Origin: Granulicella sp. L60
GTDB taxonomy: Bacteria; Acidobacteriota; Terriglobia; Terriglobales; Acidobacteriaceae
Assembly: GCF_009765825.1 (NCBI RefSeq)
Contig: NZ_LMUR01000018.1
Span: forward strand, 1,193,739-1,257,738
Direction: 5' to 3'
DNA: 64,000 nt
Below, piece after piece: positions 1-9,524 of this stretch. The notes below the pieces were generated by a model. It worked only from the letters and a program-made list of their open reading frames with translations. It did not search any database and was not told the origin of the DNA. Positions within the stretch are counted from its first letter, which is position 1, and every line of letters begins with the position of its first letter. The translations under genes were made by a program, and so were the position numbers.

Positions 1-1
1 G

Positions 2-1348
2 GCCGTCGTCACGCTGCAGCCGATTGCGATCTATTCTCACGCGCCGCAGTCTGTGTTTGTACTCATATCACTGCTGGTGTGCTTGATTCCAACGACGATC
101 GGTGGACTGCTCTCGGCGATTGGCATTGCCGGAATGGACCGGCTGGTGCAGCATAACGTGCTCGCCATGTCGGGTCGCGCAGTGGAAGCTGCGGGCGATG
201 TGAATACCCTGCTGCTGGATAAGACGGGAACGATTACGCTGGGCAATCGCCAGGCATCTGAGTTTATCCCCGCTCCTGGCGTGAGCAAAGATCAGCTCGC
301 CGATGCGGCGCAACTTTCATCGCTGCCTGATGAGACTCCCGAGGGGCGCAGCATCGTCGTGCTGGCGAAAGAGATGTATGGTCTGCGTGGCCGTGAGTTG
401 AGCGAGTTGCAGGCGGAGTTCGTTCCGTTCAGCGCGGTGACGCGTATGTCGGGTGTGAACCTCGATGGACGTATTATTCGCAAGGGCTCGACCGATGCAA
501 TTGCCGCGTTTTTAAAGGAGAACGGCGGAAGTCTTCCTGATGAGGTTCGGGCTGCGGTCGAGACGGTTGCACGGAGTGGAGGAACGCCGCTGGTGGTCGC
601 TGAGAATCGTCAGGCCCTAGGCGTGATTCATCTGAAGGATATTGTGAAGGGCGGGATGCGCGAACGGTTTGCGCAGCTTCGCTCGATGGGTATTCGCACA
701 ATCATGATTACGGGCGATAATCCTCTGACTGCAGCGGCGATTGCACGCGAGGCCGGCGTCGACGACTTTCTTGCTGAGGCAAAGCCCAAGGACAAGATGG
801 ATTTGATCCGTCGTGAGCAGGCCGAGGGCAAGCTGGTCGCGATGACGGGCGATGGTACGAACGACGCACCCGCGCTGGCGCAGGCCGACGTAGGTGTCGC
901 GATGAACACGGGAACGCAGGCGGCGAAAGAAGCGGGCAACATGGTCGATCTCGATTCGAATCCGACCAAGTTGATTGAGATCGTTGAGATCGGCAAGCAG
1001 CTTCTGATGACGCGTGGCGCGCTAACCACGTTCTCCATCGCGAACGACGTCGCGAAGTACTTCGCGATTATTCCGGCCATGTTTGCAGCGACATTTCCCG
1101 TGCTGAACACGCTCAACATCATGCACCTGAAGACGCCGCAGTCTGCAATTCTTTCAGCGGTGATCTTCAACGCGTTGATCATCGTCGGGCTTATCCCGCT
1201 GGCGCTGCGTGGCGTGGGGTACAAGGCCATGTCGGCCGAGGCTCTTCTACGCCGCAACCTCCTTCTGTATGGAGTAGGTGGTCTGATTGCGCCGTTTGTT
1301 GGGATCAAGCTGATCGACCTCATCATTACCAGTATTCATCTGTCGTAG
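2..1348 (+). CDS. kdpB: Potassium-transporting ATPase subunit B (5' truncated by window edge)
   Basis: P-type ATPase catalytic subunit of the Kdp high-affinity K+ pump in the inner membrane; it hydrolyses ATP to drive K+ uptake through KdpA. The reading frame is open from base 2, so the gene begins upstream. About 448 C-terminal residues of a protein usually near 680 are present. Visible motifs are the phosphorylation site DKTGT (near bases 216–230), [14 protein letters not shown] before it, the hinge [16 protein letters not shown], and [16 protein letters not shown]. The C-terminal membrane segments include [21 protein letters not shown]. kdpC follows 10 bp downstream, which is the normal kdpABC order. 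Similarity to known KdpB is high throughout, so the call is firm. Confidence 0.97.
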   Translation, partial: AVVTLQPIAIYSHAPQSVFVLISLLVCLIPTTIGGLLSAIGIAGMDRLVQHNVLAMSGRAVEAAGDVNTLLLDKTGTITLGNRQASEFIPAPGVSKDQLADAAQLSSLPDETPEGRSIVVLAKEMYGLRGRELSELQAEFVPFSAVTRMSGVNLDGRIIRKGSTDAIAAFLKENGGSLPDEVRAAVETVARSGGTPLVVAENRQALGVIHLKDIVKGGMRERFAQLRSMGIRTIMITGDNPLTAAAIAREAGVDDFLAEAKPKDKMDLIRREQAEGKLVAMTGDGTNDAPALAQADVGVAMNTGTQAAKEAGNMVDLDSNPTKLIEIVEIGKQLLMTRGALTTFSIANDVAKYFAIIPAMFAATFPVLNTLNIMHLKTPQSAILSAVIFNALIIVGLIPLALRGVGYKAMSAEALLRRNLLLYGVGGLIAPFVGIKLIDLIITSIHLS

Positions 1349-1358
1349 AGGATTTTTT

Positions 1359-1931
1359 ATGCGCCGCAATCTCATTACCGCCTTGCTTTATACCGTTGTC
1401 ACTACTGTTATCTTTGGGCTTGTCTATCCGTTCGTCGTGACTGGCCTTGCGCAAGTTCTATTTCATGACAAAGCGAACGGCCAACTGATTGAGCAGAACG
1501 GACAGTTGATCGGGTCTCGCATCATCGGGCAGCCATTTACCGCGGCGGGATATTTTCGCTCACGTCCGTCAGCCGCGGGTAATGGATATGACGCCTCCAA
1601 CTCTGGCGGTTCGAACTATGCGCCCACAAGCAAGAAGCTGATTGATCGCGTTGCCGGAGATGTTGCGGGGCTGCAGCCGGAGCATCCTAATACGACTATC
1701 CCAATCGATCTGGTGACTGCCTCGGCGTCGGGACTTGATCCGGATATTAGTCCGGCGGCTGCGGAGTTTCAGGTCGAGCGTGTGGCTCATGAGCGTCATC
1801 TTTCGGAGGATGCAGTTCGCAAGCTGGTCAGTCAACATACAGAAGGGCGCCAGCTAGGATTTCTTGGCGAGCCTCGCGTCAATGTGCTGCTGCTGAACCT
1901 GGATCTCGACCGGCTTACGGCATCGAAATAA
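1359..1931 (+). CDS. kdpC: Potassium-transporting ATPase subunit C
   Basis: Small single-span membrane subunit that stabilises the KdpA–KdpB complex and supports K+-dependent ATP hydrolysis. The 190 residues match the family length. One N-terminal membrane segment (about residues 8–30, LLYTVVTTVIFGLVYPFVV) is followed by the conserved IGSRIIGQPF and YFRSRPSAAG…YDASNSGGSN motifs and the C-terminal LGFLGEPRVNVLLLNLDL. The ATG sits 10 bp after the kdpB stop behind an AGAGGA ribosome site, so it is cotranscribed with kdpB. No kdpDE or kdpF is visible downstream; the next gene is convergent. Confidence 0.97.
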   Translation: MRRNLITALLYTVVTTVIFGLVYPFVVTGLAQVLFHDKANGQLIEQNGQLIGSRIIGQPFTAAGYFRSRPSAAGNGYDASNSGGSNYAPTSKKLIDRVAGDVAGLQPEHPNTTIPIDLVTASASGLDPDISPAAAEFQVERVAHERHLSEDAVRKLVSQHTEGRQLGFLGEPRVNVLLLNLDLDRLTASK

Positions 1932-1949
1932 AAATGGCGGGCTGCTCGG

Positions 1950-3521
1950 TCAGCCTTTGACCCAGGCCCCATCGATAGATCGCCATGTGTTGGGATTGCG
2001 GATTGTGTCTTGAAGTATTGCCGGTAGACGTTCCTGGCGAACTGCGTCATAGCATTGCAGCATGGAGAAGCGCGCAATCGACGCAGGGATGCCGACAGAG
2101 GTGAAGCCGGGGTGCGAGGTGGAGGGGTAGGGTCCGCCGTGATTCATTGCAGGACTGACTGCCACTCCGGTCGGCATCTTGTCATTCAGGAGTCGACCTA
2201 CCTTTGCGCGAAGTAGAGGTTCAATCACGCGATAGGATGCATCGTCGGAGCCTGACTTTGCGGAGTAGATGCTGCCGGTCAGGTTTCCTTCGAGCAGCCG
2301 CAGGATGGCTTCAAGTTGATTCTGGCTTGTGATGGTGATGGCAAGGGTGGCATTGCCGAATATCTCAAGCTGCAACTCGCGGGGTGCGGCGAGAAACTGG
2401 GCTGCGGTGGCTCGTAGAAGAGTGTTGGCGTAGCGATAGCCTTCGCCTGGCGCGAAGGCTCCTCCGGTGACCAGGAGCGCACCGGCCTTTGTGAGTGCGG
2501 TTACTCCCTTGTGTAACTGGTTGCGGCCGGCTGCGGAGAGCAGAGGCTGAATGGAACGCTCACTAAAGACTTTTGCGATCTGGCTGAGGAATGGCTCTGT
2601 CTGTGGAGTCTCGAAGACAAGTATCAAGTTGGGGCTTGTGCAGAACTGACCTGCGCCCGCGAGGCAACTATCGACGAGCTCCTGGGCCAGTTGCTCTCCG
2701 CGTTCGGCGAGTGCTCCAGGAAGGATGATGATGGGATTGATACTCGACATCTCAAGATAGATTGGCTTGCCGGCGTCTTCGGCGGCGCGGCGCAGATGCA
2801 GACCGGCGTGGCGGCTGCCAGTGAAGCCTATCGCTCCTACGCGCGGATCGCTGACCAGCTTGAGGCCATTCTCGTTGCTGACGTTATAGATCATTTGGAC
2901 GGTGCCGGACGGAAGGCCAGTCTCTTCGACTGCTTTGAGGGCTTGCTCGGCCAGCAGGCGAGTGGTATTAGGGTGCAGAGGGTGAGCCTTGGCGATGACG
3001 GGATTTCCCGCGGCGATGGCAGCGGCAAAGTCGCCGCCACTAACGCCATTGAATGCAAACGGAAAATTGTTAGGGCCGAAGACGATCACTGGGCCGATGG
3101 CAGCGAAGCAGGAACGAATATTTTTCTCGAGGTCGAGGGTAGGACGGCGCCATGATTCTTCACGAACAGCAGCGGCCGCCTGACGGAGCTGATTCGTCGT
3201 GCGTGGAAGCTCGACGTCTTTCAGGCGTGGGGTAACAGGGAGCGCCGTCTCTTCGGATGCAGCCTGAATGATGGCGTCGGCGGCAGATTCAATGTTGCGC
3301 GCATAGGCTTCAAGAAAAGCGGCGATGCGTGAAGGCTCGATCGAACGAAGTTCGACGGCAGCTTTGGCGGCAGCGGCGAGCGCTTGATCGCAATCGGCCC
3401 ATCGGCTGATGGGAAAAGCGGTTGGCAGGGTCTGACCGGTCGCCGGATTTTCCGCGTGGAAGGTTGCTTCTACATCGGCCATCCGCCATGCGCCGTCAAT
3501 TAGTACCTGAGCCACACTCAT
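1950..3521 (-). CDS. Aldehyde dehydrogenase, 2,5-dioxovalerate (alpha-ketoglutarate semialdehyde) dehydrogenase type
   Basis: NAD(P)-dependent oxidation of an aldehyde to an acid; the closest recognisable subfamily converts 2,5-dioxopentanoate to 2-oxoglutarate at the end of non-phosphorylative pentose or sugar-acid degradation. The 523 residues fit that subfamily. Visible features are the Rossmann region GPVIVFGPNNFPFAFN (about residues 141–156), the cofactor-binding GFTGSRHAG, the general-base glutamate in YLEMSSINP and the catalytic cysteine in GAGQFCTSPN (about residue 293). It is divergent from the sugar isomerase-like gene at 3838 across a 316-bp gap, in keeping with a sugar-catabolic locus. 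The exact substrate is inferred from family resemblance only. Confidence 0.88.
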   Translation of the reverse strand: MSVAQVLIDGAWRMADVEATFHAENPATGQTLPTAFPISRWADCDQALAAAAKAAVELRSIEPSRIAAFLEAYARNIESAADAIIQAASEETALPVTPRLKDVELPRTTNQLRQAAAAVREESWRRPTLDLEKNIRSCFAAIGPVIVFGPNNFPFAFNGVSGGDFAAAIAAGNPVIAKAHPLHPNTTRLLAEQALKAVEETGLPSGTVQMIYNVSNENGLKLVSDPRVGAIGFTGSRHAGLHLRRAAEDAGKPIYLEMSSINPIIILPGALAERGEQLAQELVDSCLAGAGQFCTSPNLILVFETPQTEPFLSQIAKVFSERSIQPLLSAAGRNQLHKGVTALTKAGALLVTGGAFAPGEGYRYANTLLRATAAQFLAAPRELQLEIFGNATLAITITSQNQLEAILRLLEGNLTGSIYSAKSGSDDASYRVIEPLLRAKVGRLLNDKMPTGVAVSPAMNHGGPYPSTSHPGFTSVGIPASIARFSMLQCYDAVRQERLPAILQDTIRNPNTWRSIDGAWVKG

Positions 3522-3837
3522 TCTGTCTTCCTCTCGGCTACGCTGATATAAAGCTGCCTGCCATCTATGTTATCCGTATCGTCCGGTGATTGCTTTGGAT
3601 CTTGAAATTGAATTCGCTAATCACCCACTACTGAGATGCATCAGTGTTATGCATACATTCGAGGCGGTCAGTTGACTAACTTCTGCCGCCACTGATAGAG
3701 TTCGTTCGATCTTCAAACAATAATTTATCCGTGTTGAAATTTAGTTTACTGAGAGAAGTTCCCAGGATTCGGTATCTTGCAGATCGCGCAGAGCGATAAC
3801 GGCGTGCCAGCCCGCTCGCTGATTAGGATTGAAAAAG
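3522..3837. other. Divergent intergenic region between aldehyde dehydrogenase and isomerase genes
   Basis: About 316 bp with no coding capacity that I can support. It is more AT-rich than its flanks and must hold the two outward-facing promoters. No clear −35/−10 pair or operator palindrome could be assigned by eye. Confidence 0.5.
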
Positions 3838-4809
3838 ATGCAGTCTATCTCCAGACGAAGCTTTCTCGCAGCAGCTGCAACAACGGCCACGATGTGTGCG
3901 GCACAGCCGCTCTTCGGTATGGCCGCGGAATCTAAATCTCCTTTCAATGTGGCTGTTATTACTGACGAGATCTCGCAGGACTTCGACCATGCATGTTCTG
4001 TCGCAGCCAACGAGTTTGGGCTTCAATGGGTTGAGCTGCGCGGTATGTGGAATAAGAGCCTTCAGGATCTGACCGAAGCAGAGATCGCTGAAGCGCAGAA
4101 GATACTTTCGAAGTATGGTTTGCGAGTCACGGATATCGCAAGTCCACTCTTCAAAGCTCACTGGCCTGGGGCACCGAAGTCCCAGTACGGCCCGAAGAAC
4201 GATGCTCTCAGCGGTGATGCGATTCTGAAGCACCAGGACGAGGTTCTGATGCGAAGCGTCGTTCTGGCTAAACAGTTCAAAACTGACAAGGTGCGCTGCT
4301 TCGACTTCTGGCGATTGGATGATGTAGCTCCTTATCGCGTGGCGATCGATGCAAAGCTGCAGGAAGCCGCGGACGAGTGCGGGAAGCAGGGCATCCTCCT
4401 GGTCATAGAAAATGAATTCGAGTGCAACACCGCAACAGCGCGAGAGGCCGCGCGAACGCTCTCGGCCGTGCCGTCTCCTCACTTTGCGATGAACTGGGAT
4501 CCGGGCAATGCCGTGATGCGCGGCGAGATGGATGCCTTCCCCGGAGGCTGGGATCTGCTTCCGAAGCGGCGCATCTGCCACTGCCACGTCAAGAATGCTG
4601 TGAAAAACGCCAGCGGCAAGGTTGAATGGTCGCCGGTGGATATAGGTATCATCGATTGGGTCGCGCAGTTTCGTGCGCTGGAAAAAGTAGGCTACTGTGA
4701 TGCTGTCAGTCTCGAGACCCACTGGCGCGGCGCAGGGAGCAGTGAGGAGTCCAGCCGTATCAGCTGGGCTGGGATGAGGAAGGCGCTACAAGATTCAGGC
4801 ACGCTTTAG
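3838..4809 (+). CDS. Tat-exported sugar phosphate isomerase/epimerase-like TIM-barrel protein
   Basis: Member of the AP-endonuclease-2-like (xylose isomerase-like) TIM-barrel family, typically metal-dependent sugar isomerases or epimerases; 323 residues. The N-terminus has a twin-arginine signal SRRSFLAAAATTATMCAA followed by a small-residue cleavage region near residue 30, so the enzyme is probably exported folded. Barrel motifs include VIENEFECNTA, AMNWDPGNAV and CHCHVKNA, which carry likely metal ligands. The ATG at 3838 is chosen because an AGGA site lies 9 bases upstream; a TTG nine bases earlier would leave no room for it. It lies 160 bp before a Tat-exported Gfo/Idh/MocA oxidoreductase, a common pairing. 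The substrate is unknown. Confidence 0.85.
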   Translation: MQSISRRSFLAAAATTATMCAAQPLFGMAAESKSPFNVAVITDEISQDFDHACSVAANEFGLQWVELRGMWNKSLQDLTEAEIAEAQKILSKYGLRVTDIASPLFKAHWPGAPKSQYGPKNDALSGDAILKHQDEVLMRSVVLAKQFKTDKVRCFDFWRLDDVAPYRVAIDAKLQEAADECGKQGILLVIENEFECNTATAREAARTLSAVPSPHFAMNWDPGNAVMRGEMDAFPGGWDLLPKRRICHCHVKNAVKNASGKVEWSPVDIGIIDWVAQFRALEKVGYCDAVSLETHWRGAGSSEESSRISWAGMRKALQDSGTL

Positions 4810-4969
4810 ACGATCGTATGCGGAGACTATTTGATTCGCGATTTACCAAAAAAAACTTTTCAGCTTCCGCCTTCGTCCATTTGAGTACACCTCTGGATGC
4901 TTGCAGTCTCACTTGAAGTAAACGACACATACTCGCTGTTTCGCATTCTTTGTTTTCCAAGGAGAGAAG

Positions 4970-6289
4970 ATGATTACCCGACGAAAGTTTCTCGACACAC
5001 TGGCAGTAGGAGCAGCTGGGATGGCTGTGGGGACAACCGCAAAGAGCTACGCACAGATCCTCGGCTCCAACGATCGAATTAACTTCGCGGTGATTGGTCT
5101 GAACTCGCGAGCCTATGCTCATCTTTCAGGGCTCAAGGCAAACAAGGCTAACGCTCGCATCTCGCATGTATGCGATGTCGACAGCAACACTCTGAAAAAA
5201 TTCGCTGCTAATACCCAGCAGGAGATGGGTGAAGCTCCTGCCACGGATAAGGATTTTCGCAACATTCTTCGGCTGAAAGAGATCGATGCCATCACGATTG
5301 CGACGCCCGATCACTGGCATACTCCGATGGCTATCGCCGGGCTGCAGGCGGGCAAACATGTATACGTCGAAAAGCCTTGCAGTCACAATCCCGCGGAGGG
5401 CGCGCTTCTGATACAGGCTCAGCAGAAGTATGGCAAGCTGGTGCAGATGGGCACTCAACAGCGTTCGTCGCCGCACACGATCGAGATCGTCGACAAGATC
5501 CACAATGGTCTGGTCGGCCGCGCCTACTTCGCGAAGGCCTGGTACAGCAATGTAAGAAAGTCCATCGGGATCGGGAAAGAAGCGCCGGTACCGCCGCAGC
5601 TCGACTGGGATCTGTGGCAGGGGCCCGCTCCGCGCAGAGCCTATAAAGACAACGTTCAGCCGTACAACTGGCACTGGTTTAAGATCTACGGCACCGGGGA
5701 GGCGCTCAACAATGGTACTCACGAGGTGGATGTCTGCAGGTGGGCGCTTGGTGTCGACTATCCGCACAGTATTTCATCTTCGGGAGGAAGGTATCAGTTC
5801 AAGGACGACTGGCAGTTCTACGACACGCTGGTCACCAGCTTCGAGTATGAGGACAAGCTGATCTCGTGGGAGGGCAAGTGCTGCAACGGCATGAAGTATT
5901 ACAACCGCGATCGCGGCTCGACCATCATGGGCACCACCGGCACTATACTTATAGATCGGGATGGCTACGAGGTCTATGATCTGAAGGGCAATAAGACGGA
6001 TGAGTTTAAGACGGGTAAGGCGACCTCGTCGACCGATCTTCTTGGCCGTGACTCCATGACCGACGCTCACTTTGCGAACTTCATCGCGGGCATCCAGAAG
6101 GGAGAGAAGCTTCACGCTCCCATTGAAATCGGCAATGTGGCTGTCACGATGCTTCAGCTCTCAAACATCGCGTGGGAGGTGAACCGTGAGTTGCAGCTTG
6201 ATACAGCGGACGGGAAGATCCAGAAGGACTCCGAAGCGATGAAGATGTGGGGGCGTGAGTATGAGAAGGGTTGGGCGCCGCACTTGTAA
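4970..6289 (+). CDS. Tat-exported Gfo/Idh/MocA family oxidoreductase
   Basis: NAD(P)-dependent sugar or sugar-derivative dehydrogenase family, 439 residues. A Tat signal TRRKFLDTLAVGAAGMAVG occupies the N-terminus with a plausible cleavage site after SYAQ. The mature part starts with a Rossmann fold (NFAVIGLNSRAYAHL, then SHVCDVDS), followed by ITIATPDHWHTPMAIAGLQA and the hallmark EKPCSHNP. The middle TGEALNNGTHEVDVCRWALG belongs to the C-terminal alpha/beta domain. A strong ribosome site (AAGGAGAGA) precedes the ATG. Expression probably ends at the hairpin at 6307–6344. It follows the isomerase-like gene in the same direction, and the two may act on one exported sugar substrate (inference). 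Members of this subfamily include GH109-like proteins, so hydrolytic activity cannot be excluded. Confidence 0.9.
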   Translation: MITRRKFLDTLAVGAAGMAVGTTAKSYAQILGSNDRINFAVIGLNSRAYAHLSGLKANKANARISHVCDVDSNTLKKFAANTQQEMGEAPATDKDFRNILRLKEIDAITIATPDHWHTPMAIAGLQAGKHVYVEKPCSHNPAEGALLIQAQQKYGKLVQMGTQQRSSPHTIEIVDKIHNGLVGRAYFAKAWYSNVRKSIGIGKEAPVPPQLDWDLWQGPAPRRAYKDNVQPYNWHWFKIYGTGEALNNGTHEVDVCRWALGVDYPHSISSSGGRYQFKDDWQFYDTLVTSFEYEDKLISWEGKCCNGMKYYNRDRGSTIMGTTGTILIDRDGYEVYDLKGNKTDEFKTGKATSSTDLLGRDSMTDAHFANFIAGIQKGEKLHAPIEIGNVAVTMLQLSNIAWEVNRELQLDTADGKIQKDSEAMKMWGREYEKGWAPHL

Positions 6290-6306
6290 ATCAAAGCAGG
6301 TGATAA

Positions 6307-6344
6307 AGCAGGCGATCGCTTACTGGCGATCGCCTGCTTTTTTT
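6307..6344 (+). terminator. Rho-independent terminator after the oxidoreductase gene
   Basis: A perfect 13-bp stem (6307–6319 pairing with 6326–6338) with a 6-base loop is followed by a T tract to 6344. It ends the + strand operon and lies between two convergent genes. Confidence 0.93.
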
Positions 6345-6354
6345 GCTCTGAACT

Positions 6355-8793
6355 TTAGAAAAGCTTGCCCAGTGTGAAGATGAACTTGCGATGTCCGTCG
6401 TCGCCGATGGCAGGCGTCAGTGTAATAACACCGAGCGGAGTTTCGGCAACTAAACCGAAGACGACATCCTGGCGTGTAATCGTGAGCGCATTTGGTGCGC
6501 GTATCTGTCCGGCCTCGTATGCCGCGCCAATATAGATGCTCTGGCCCAGGGGAGCGGGTAGCTGTGCGATTCGTCGTAACAAAGCCGGCGAGAGCAAAAA
6601 GTAATCGGTACCTCGATACTCGTCGAACGCGCTGGCCGAAAGCCTAAGAGGACCGCCGAGAGTAAAACGAAACGGTTGAGCGACGTCGCGGTTGAACATT
6701 GTTCCGCCCTCAGCCACCATGACGAAGACCTCTTTGCCGATCTCATGTGAGAAGCTGACGCGTGTTGTGATCTGCGGCGCATTCGGGCTTGCAACGGCGC
6801 TGTAAAGATATCCGGCGTCGGTCGTCCAGCGAATACCGTAGTGTGGAATCAACGCACGGTCCTGGTTGTCAAAGGTGTAGCGAATATGTCCGCGCTGCAT
6901 CTGACCAAAGACATCGGCTTCATTGTCTGAGCCGACCTGAGTTTGCCAGCGGATGTTGTCACTCTCCCATCCGGCGCGGAGTTCCTGGCTGCGTTGATTG
7001 CTCCAGCCGATATCTACACCGCCGCCTGCGCTCTGCAGAAGGCGTTCGGAGAGCCTGTGCTGATCCTGATAGATATAGAACGGCTGACGCAGGATGCCGC
7101 CGTGTGGAGCGAGGAAGACGGCTCCTGCAGGGCCTTTCGTGTCGAACAGCTTGCGGTAGTATTCACCGTCCAGCTGGGTCAGGAAGCCGACTTTGATATT
7201 GGCGCGAAGCTCGGAGCCGTAGCCTCCCAGGTCCTGGTAGAGGAAGATGCCCTCGGCGGTCGCACGGCTTGTGCCCCCCGCCTGTGCTTCGACGTTCGCA
7301 CCGGTGATGAGGAAGGGCGGGCCTGTCTTCTTATCTGTAACCGTTACAAGCACGATTGGACGTTCCGAGATAGATGATGATGCATCGGGGCGCTCATAGC
7401 CGATGGTGTAGTCGGCTTCGTAGCGGCCATCGCTGCGGATATCGTCGAGCAGCGACTCGATCGCCTTCGTATCGACCGGATGGTTCACAAGCGGCATGAA
7501 CTCCCGTTCGACTGCACGCGTGACACTTGTGTTGGGCGCCTTGACGCGAACACGTAGAAGATTTCCCGGTGGTCCAGGCCGTCGTCCCGCGCGCTGCACA
7601 AGGTAGTCCGACCACTGAGTTTCACTCAATGCGTACTTCAGCAGTGCTTCTTTCTGCTTTTCTGCGGCCTCGTAACCGCGTGCAGCCAGCTCCTTCGACT
7701 TCAGGTAGTCCGTGTCGTTGAAGCCGGAGATGTCTGGTTCGATGACCACGTTAGCAAGTTTCCGTGAAGCACGTTCATTGCCTTCGATAGCAACGGCGAA
7801 GCTGCGCTGTAGCACGCCGAGGATGGAGTCAAGGTCCCCTTTGCCCACTGGCTTTAGAGGGACGCTGACCGCGAGGACAACATCTGCTTGCATCGCGTGG
7901 ACTGTCTGTGTCGGAAGATTCTCAAGTACGGCACCGTCGACGAACTCGTGACCACTCAATTCAAAGGGCTGAAAGATGCCAGGCAGAGAGACGGACGCGC
8001 GTACAGCGTCTGGAATGGAGCCACGGGCAAACGTTACCGTGCGAGCTTCGTTCAGGTCCGTAGACAGGCAGCGAAAGGGGATGGGAAGTTTGTTGAAGTC
8101 GGTGCGGTCGTCGTAGCGAAGAAACTCGCGATCGAGAAATGCGTTCAGACCCTGGTCGATGAGTACGCTGTTGCGAAGCGAGACGCCGTGCTTCAGTCCG
8201 ATGGTCAGGCCGTTCGGCAACTCCCGGGCATCTTCGCGCCGGCGAAAGCTGCGGCTCTTGTACGCCGTCCTAAAGCTGAAGACGTTATTGAAGACCTCAT
8301 CCGTGGTGGCAGACTTAAGTTCATCGATGGACTTTCCCGTTGCGTAGAGTGCGCCGACAAGACCACCCATACTCGTGCCTGCGATCATATCGACAGGGAT
8401 GTGATGATCTTCAAACCACTCGAGTACACCGATCTCCGTCATGGCCAGCGCGCCGCCGCCACCCAGGGCGAGGCCGATTCGTGGACGATTGGTTGGGCCA
8501 GGTGGAGGAGCGGCGGGTGCTGTAGCGGGCATGGGGAGTGGCGTTCCGCTGGCGGTCTTACTACCGCCGCCCTGTTCTCCATTTTTTCCTGCATCTGGAG
8601 TCGTTCTCGCTGGTACAGAATTCTGGACATTTTTGCTGCCAGTCTGTGTGGTCTGTGCTGCGGATTGGGCTTCGCTATTCGGTGAGGTCGGTATCGTACT
8701 CTGCCCGTACAGAGAAGAGGCAAAGCCAGCCGATAGAAGGAAGACCAGAGTGCGACGGAGTGATGTCCCCCACGGACCTGAAGAGGCGCTCAT
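6355..8793 (-). CDS. Patatin-like phospholipase fused to a POTRA/BamA-type outer-membrane barrel
   Basis: 812 residues in the arrangement of type Vd secretion proteins (PlpD/FplA-like) or RssA-like patatins. A signal peptide (about residues 1–30) is followed by a Pro/Thr-rich linker. The patatin lipase domain (about 100–370) shows the oxyanion loop GLALGGGGALAMTEIG, the nucleophile elbow GTSMGG and the catalytic aspartate in VDGAVLEN. A POTRA-like region (about 410–500) leads to a C-terminal 16-strand-type barrel with aromatic-rich strands ending in FIFTLGKLF, a typical outer-membrane C-terminus. The expected role is an envelope or surface phospholipase A. It is monocistronic and convergent with the oxidoreductase gene. 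Confidence 0.9.
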   Translation of the reverse strand: MSASSGPWGTSLRRTLVFLLSAGFASSLYGQSTIPTSPNSEAQSAAQTTQTGSKNVQNSVPARTTPDAGKNGEQGGGSKTASGTPLPMPATAPAAPPPGPTNRPRIGLALGGGGALAMTEIGVLEWFEDHHIPVDMIAGTSMGGLVGALYATGKSIDELKSATTDEVFNNVFSFRTAYKSRSFRRREDARELPNGLTIGLKHGVSLRNSVLIDQGLNAFLDREFLRYDDRTDFNKLPIPFRCLSTDLNEARTVTFARGSIPDAVRASVSLPGIFQPFELSGHEFVDGAVLENLPTQTVHAMQADVVLAVSVPLKPVGKGDLDSILGVLQRSFAVAIEGNERASRKLANVVIEPDISGFNDTDYLKSKELAARGYEAAEKQKEALLKYALSETQWSDYLVQRAGRRPGPPGNLLRVRVKAPNTSVTRAVEREFMPLVNHPVDTKAIESLLDDIRSDGRYEADYTIGYERPDASSSISERPIVLVTVTDKKTGPPFLITGANVEAQAGGTSRATAEGIFLYQDLGGYGSELRANIKVGFLTQLDGEYYRKLFDTKGPAGAVFLAPHGGILRQPFYIYQDQHRLSERLLQSAGGGVDIGWSNQRSQELRAGWESDNIRWQTQVGSDNEADVFGQMQRGHIRYTFDNQDRALIPHYGIRWTTDAGYLYSAVASPNAPQITTRVSFSHEIGKEVFVMVAEGGTMFNRDVAQPFRFTLGGPLRLSASAFDEYRGTDYFLLSPALLRRIAQLPAPLGQSIYIGAAYEAGQIRAPNALTITRQDVVFGLVAETPLGVITLTPAIGDDGHRKFIFTLGKLF

Positions 8794-8894
8794 CTTTATA
8801 GGCTACATAAAAGTAAGAGGCATTCGCTATTGAGAGCTAAATTTGAGGGCGTCACATCAAACAACATTTTATGCGGGCGTAGCAAATGCGATCT

Positions 8895-9143
8895 CTACAT
8901 GAACTGCGCGATCTTTTCGAGTTCTTCCTGTAAGCACCGCAGCGAACACCCGATTGCCTCCATGTGGAAGGCTGCTTTACGAGCGTCCTGCGTTGACACC
9001 CCATAGCCCCGCGCGGCGAGAAAGCTGCTGATCAGATCCGCGGCTTGCCAGGAGTCAAGTCCGGACTTCAACAGATCTTCGCGCAGACCGGTGAGGTCGG
9101 CTTCGGCAAACTGTTCGATGTGGATCTTCTTTTCCTTCGTCAT
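8895..9143 (-). CDS. Small hypothetical protein
   Basis: 82 residues with a charged N-terminus (MTKEKKIHIEQFAEADL) and predicted helices; no domain recognised. The ATG at 9143 is preferred over an upstream GTG at 9176 because a GGGAG site lies 8 bases before it. It contains two cysteines (GCSLRCLQEEL). It lies alone between the patatin gene (same strand, downstream) and the Trm112-like gene. The function is unknown. Confidence 0.6.
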   Translation of the reverse strand: MTKEKKIHIEQFAEADLTGLREDLLKSGLDSWQAADLISSFLAARGYGVSTQDARKAAFHMEAIGCSLRCLQEELEKIAQFM

Positions 9144-9308
9144 TGCCCGTTCTCCCGGTGTAAATGCGTATGTCACCGCCCACTCATTAGACGTGAGAGA
9201 CGGATTGAAGGAGTTCCTTATTCTAATGGGACCCTAATTCACGTCTCTGAGTTGCGTCGTTTGATAAAGTTACGGACATTTGCCGCGAGAAGTTTCAGTT
9301 TGGGAAAA

Positions 9309-9473
9309 TTAGGTTGCTCGATTCGCTAGAAGGACGGGAATGCCATCGACGACGGGATAGCAGCGCCCGCAGCCCAGGCAGCGTATCCCACTGGCCTCAA
9401 GCTGTAGATCTTGTTGGCAGACGGGGCAGACAAGCCAATGCAGATCCTCCTCCTTCGGTTGTTTTACACTCAT
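9309..9473 (-). CDS. Trm112/UPF0434-family small zinc-ribbon protein
   Basis: A 54-residue gene below usual length cut-offs. The translation contains WLVCPVCQQDLQL, then IRCLGCGRCYPVVDGIPVLL, which is the Trm112p/YcaR signature: two CxxC zinc knuckles followed by YPVVDGIPVLL. In bacteria such proteins are small zinc-ribbon accessory proteins, often near envelope or tRNA/rRNA modification genes. An in-frame stop lies just upstream, so the ATG at 9473 is the only start; a GAGGA motif is directly adjacent, which is unusually close. It is divergent from folD by about 50 bp. Confidence 0.85.
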   Translation of the reverse strand: MSVKQPKEEDLHWLVCPVCQQDLQLEASGIRCLGCGRCYPVVDGIPVLLANRAT

Positions 9474-9524
9474 TCCTCTATCTTATCGATCACAGGTGAC
9501 AGTGGGAACTGAGAGCGCGATACC